NCBI GenBank assembly: GCA_021802595.1
Contig: JAJZRT010000160.1
Location: 1-7,665 of the forward strand
Reading direction: 5' to 3'
From: Pseudomonadota bacterium
GTDB taxonomy: Bacteria > Pseudomonadota > Gammaproteobacteria > Burkholderiales > Thiobacillaceae
DNA: 7,665 nt
Shown here one piece after another: positions 7,373 through 7,665 of this stretch (position 1 is the first letter of the stretch; every line of letters starts with the position of its first letter). The notes below the pieces were generated by a model. The model did not search any database. It was not told where the DNA came from and saw only the letters and a program-made list of their open reading frames with translations. The position numbers and the translations under genes were made by a program.

Positions 7373-7665
7373 ATGCGCCGTCGTCATCTCCTTGCCGCTG
7401 CCATGGGTAGCGGCGCCATACTTGGGACCGCCATTGCCATGCCCGCCACCCCCGTATCGTCCAGCCTGTCCCGACTCCAGCAGTTGCAGGCCAGTCCGCG
7501 CATGCCTGTGCTGTTCATCGGCCATGGCAGCCCACTGAACGTGATCCAGCCCAACGAATTTCGCCCGCGCTGGGAGGCGCTGGGGCGCGAATTTGGCGTC
7601 AGATGGCCTCGGCCGCAGCTGATCCTGTGCATTTCGGCCCACTGGCTCACGCGCGGCTGGTGGCT
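7373..7665 (+). CDS. ygiD: YgiD/DodA-type (LigB family) extradiol dioxygenase, N-terminal part, with Tat-like leader
   Basis: The first 97 residues of a class III extradiol dioxygenase; the rest lies beyond the right edge. From residue 44 it matches the start of E. coli YgiD (4,5-DOPA extradiol dioxygenase): MPVLFIGHGSPLN, a conserved tryptophan and LG, then PRPQLILCISAHWLTRG. H51 in GHGSP and H90 in SAHW are the likely first two metal ligands. Such enzymes open catechol rings with O2; the physiological substrate here is unknown. Residues 1-43 are additional: M-RRRHLL, a small hydrophobic stretch (AAAMGSGAILGTAIA), and a possible cleavage site after A22 (AIA). This resembles a twin-arginine signal peptide, although H replaces the usual aromatic F after the arginines. 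A strong Shine-Dalgarno supports this start. The gene is divergent from phaZ. Family assignment is firm; export is inferred. Confidence 0.88.
   Translation, partial: MRRRHLLAAAMGSGAILGTAIAMPATPVSSSLSRLQQLQASPRMPVLFIGHGSPLNVIQPNEFRPRWEALGREFGVRWPRPQLILCISAHWLTRGWW

Noticed and set aside
7274..7642. Upstream extension of the phaZ frame by 123 codons to an ATG at 7642.
   Set aside because: The extension crosses the intergenic region and runs antisense to the dioxygenase gene. PhaZ homology begins at MLYQLYE (7273), and the extra residues are low-complexity without family resemblance.

Overview
The window looks like chromosomal DNA of a GC-rich betaproteobacterium of the order Burkholderiales. 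This rests on an intracellular PHB depolymerase of the Cupriavidus PhaZ1 type next to a soluble RnfB-like ferredoxin lacking a membrane anchor. Alcaligenaceae or a related family is a guess from overall resemblance, not shown. No RNA gene, insertion sequence, CRISPR array or phage gene was recognised.

Layout. Bases 1-5124 (minus strand) are one very large hybrid sensor histidine kinase, cut by the left window edge near its C-terminus. It has membrane segments, a periplasmic CHASE sensor, five cytoplasmic PAS domains, HisKA, HATPase, two receiver domains and an Hpt domain. Bases 5125-5268 are a non-coding gap with a run of perfect dyads. Bases 5269-5928 (minus) encode an RnfB-like protein with three [4Fe-4S] cluster motifs. 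Bases 5969-7273 (minus) encode the PHB depolymerase PhaZ, 40 bp upstream of rnfB and probably co-transcribed with it. Bases 7274-7372 are a compact divergent promoter region rich in TGC/GCA. Bases 7373-7665 (plus) are the start of a YgiD/DodA-type (LigB family) extradiol dioxygenase with a Tat-like leader, cut by the right edge.

How they work together. phaZ-rnfB is a likely two-gene unit that pairs mobilisation of stored PHB with an iron-sulfur electron carrier of unknown partner. The kinase lies downstream on the same strand, behind its own 144-bp gap, so it may have its own promoter. Nothing in the window identifies its ligand or its target regulator. The dioxygenase is divergent from phaZ, and the two genes may share regulatory DNA.

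The long plus-strand reading frames across the kinase, rnfB and phaZ are codon-aligned antisense shadows and are not annotated. No clearly new system was found. The points most worth a second look are the very large kinase with a codon-usage break between its sensory and catalytic parts, the dyad cluster before it, the stand-alone RnfB, and the exported-looking dioxygenase.
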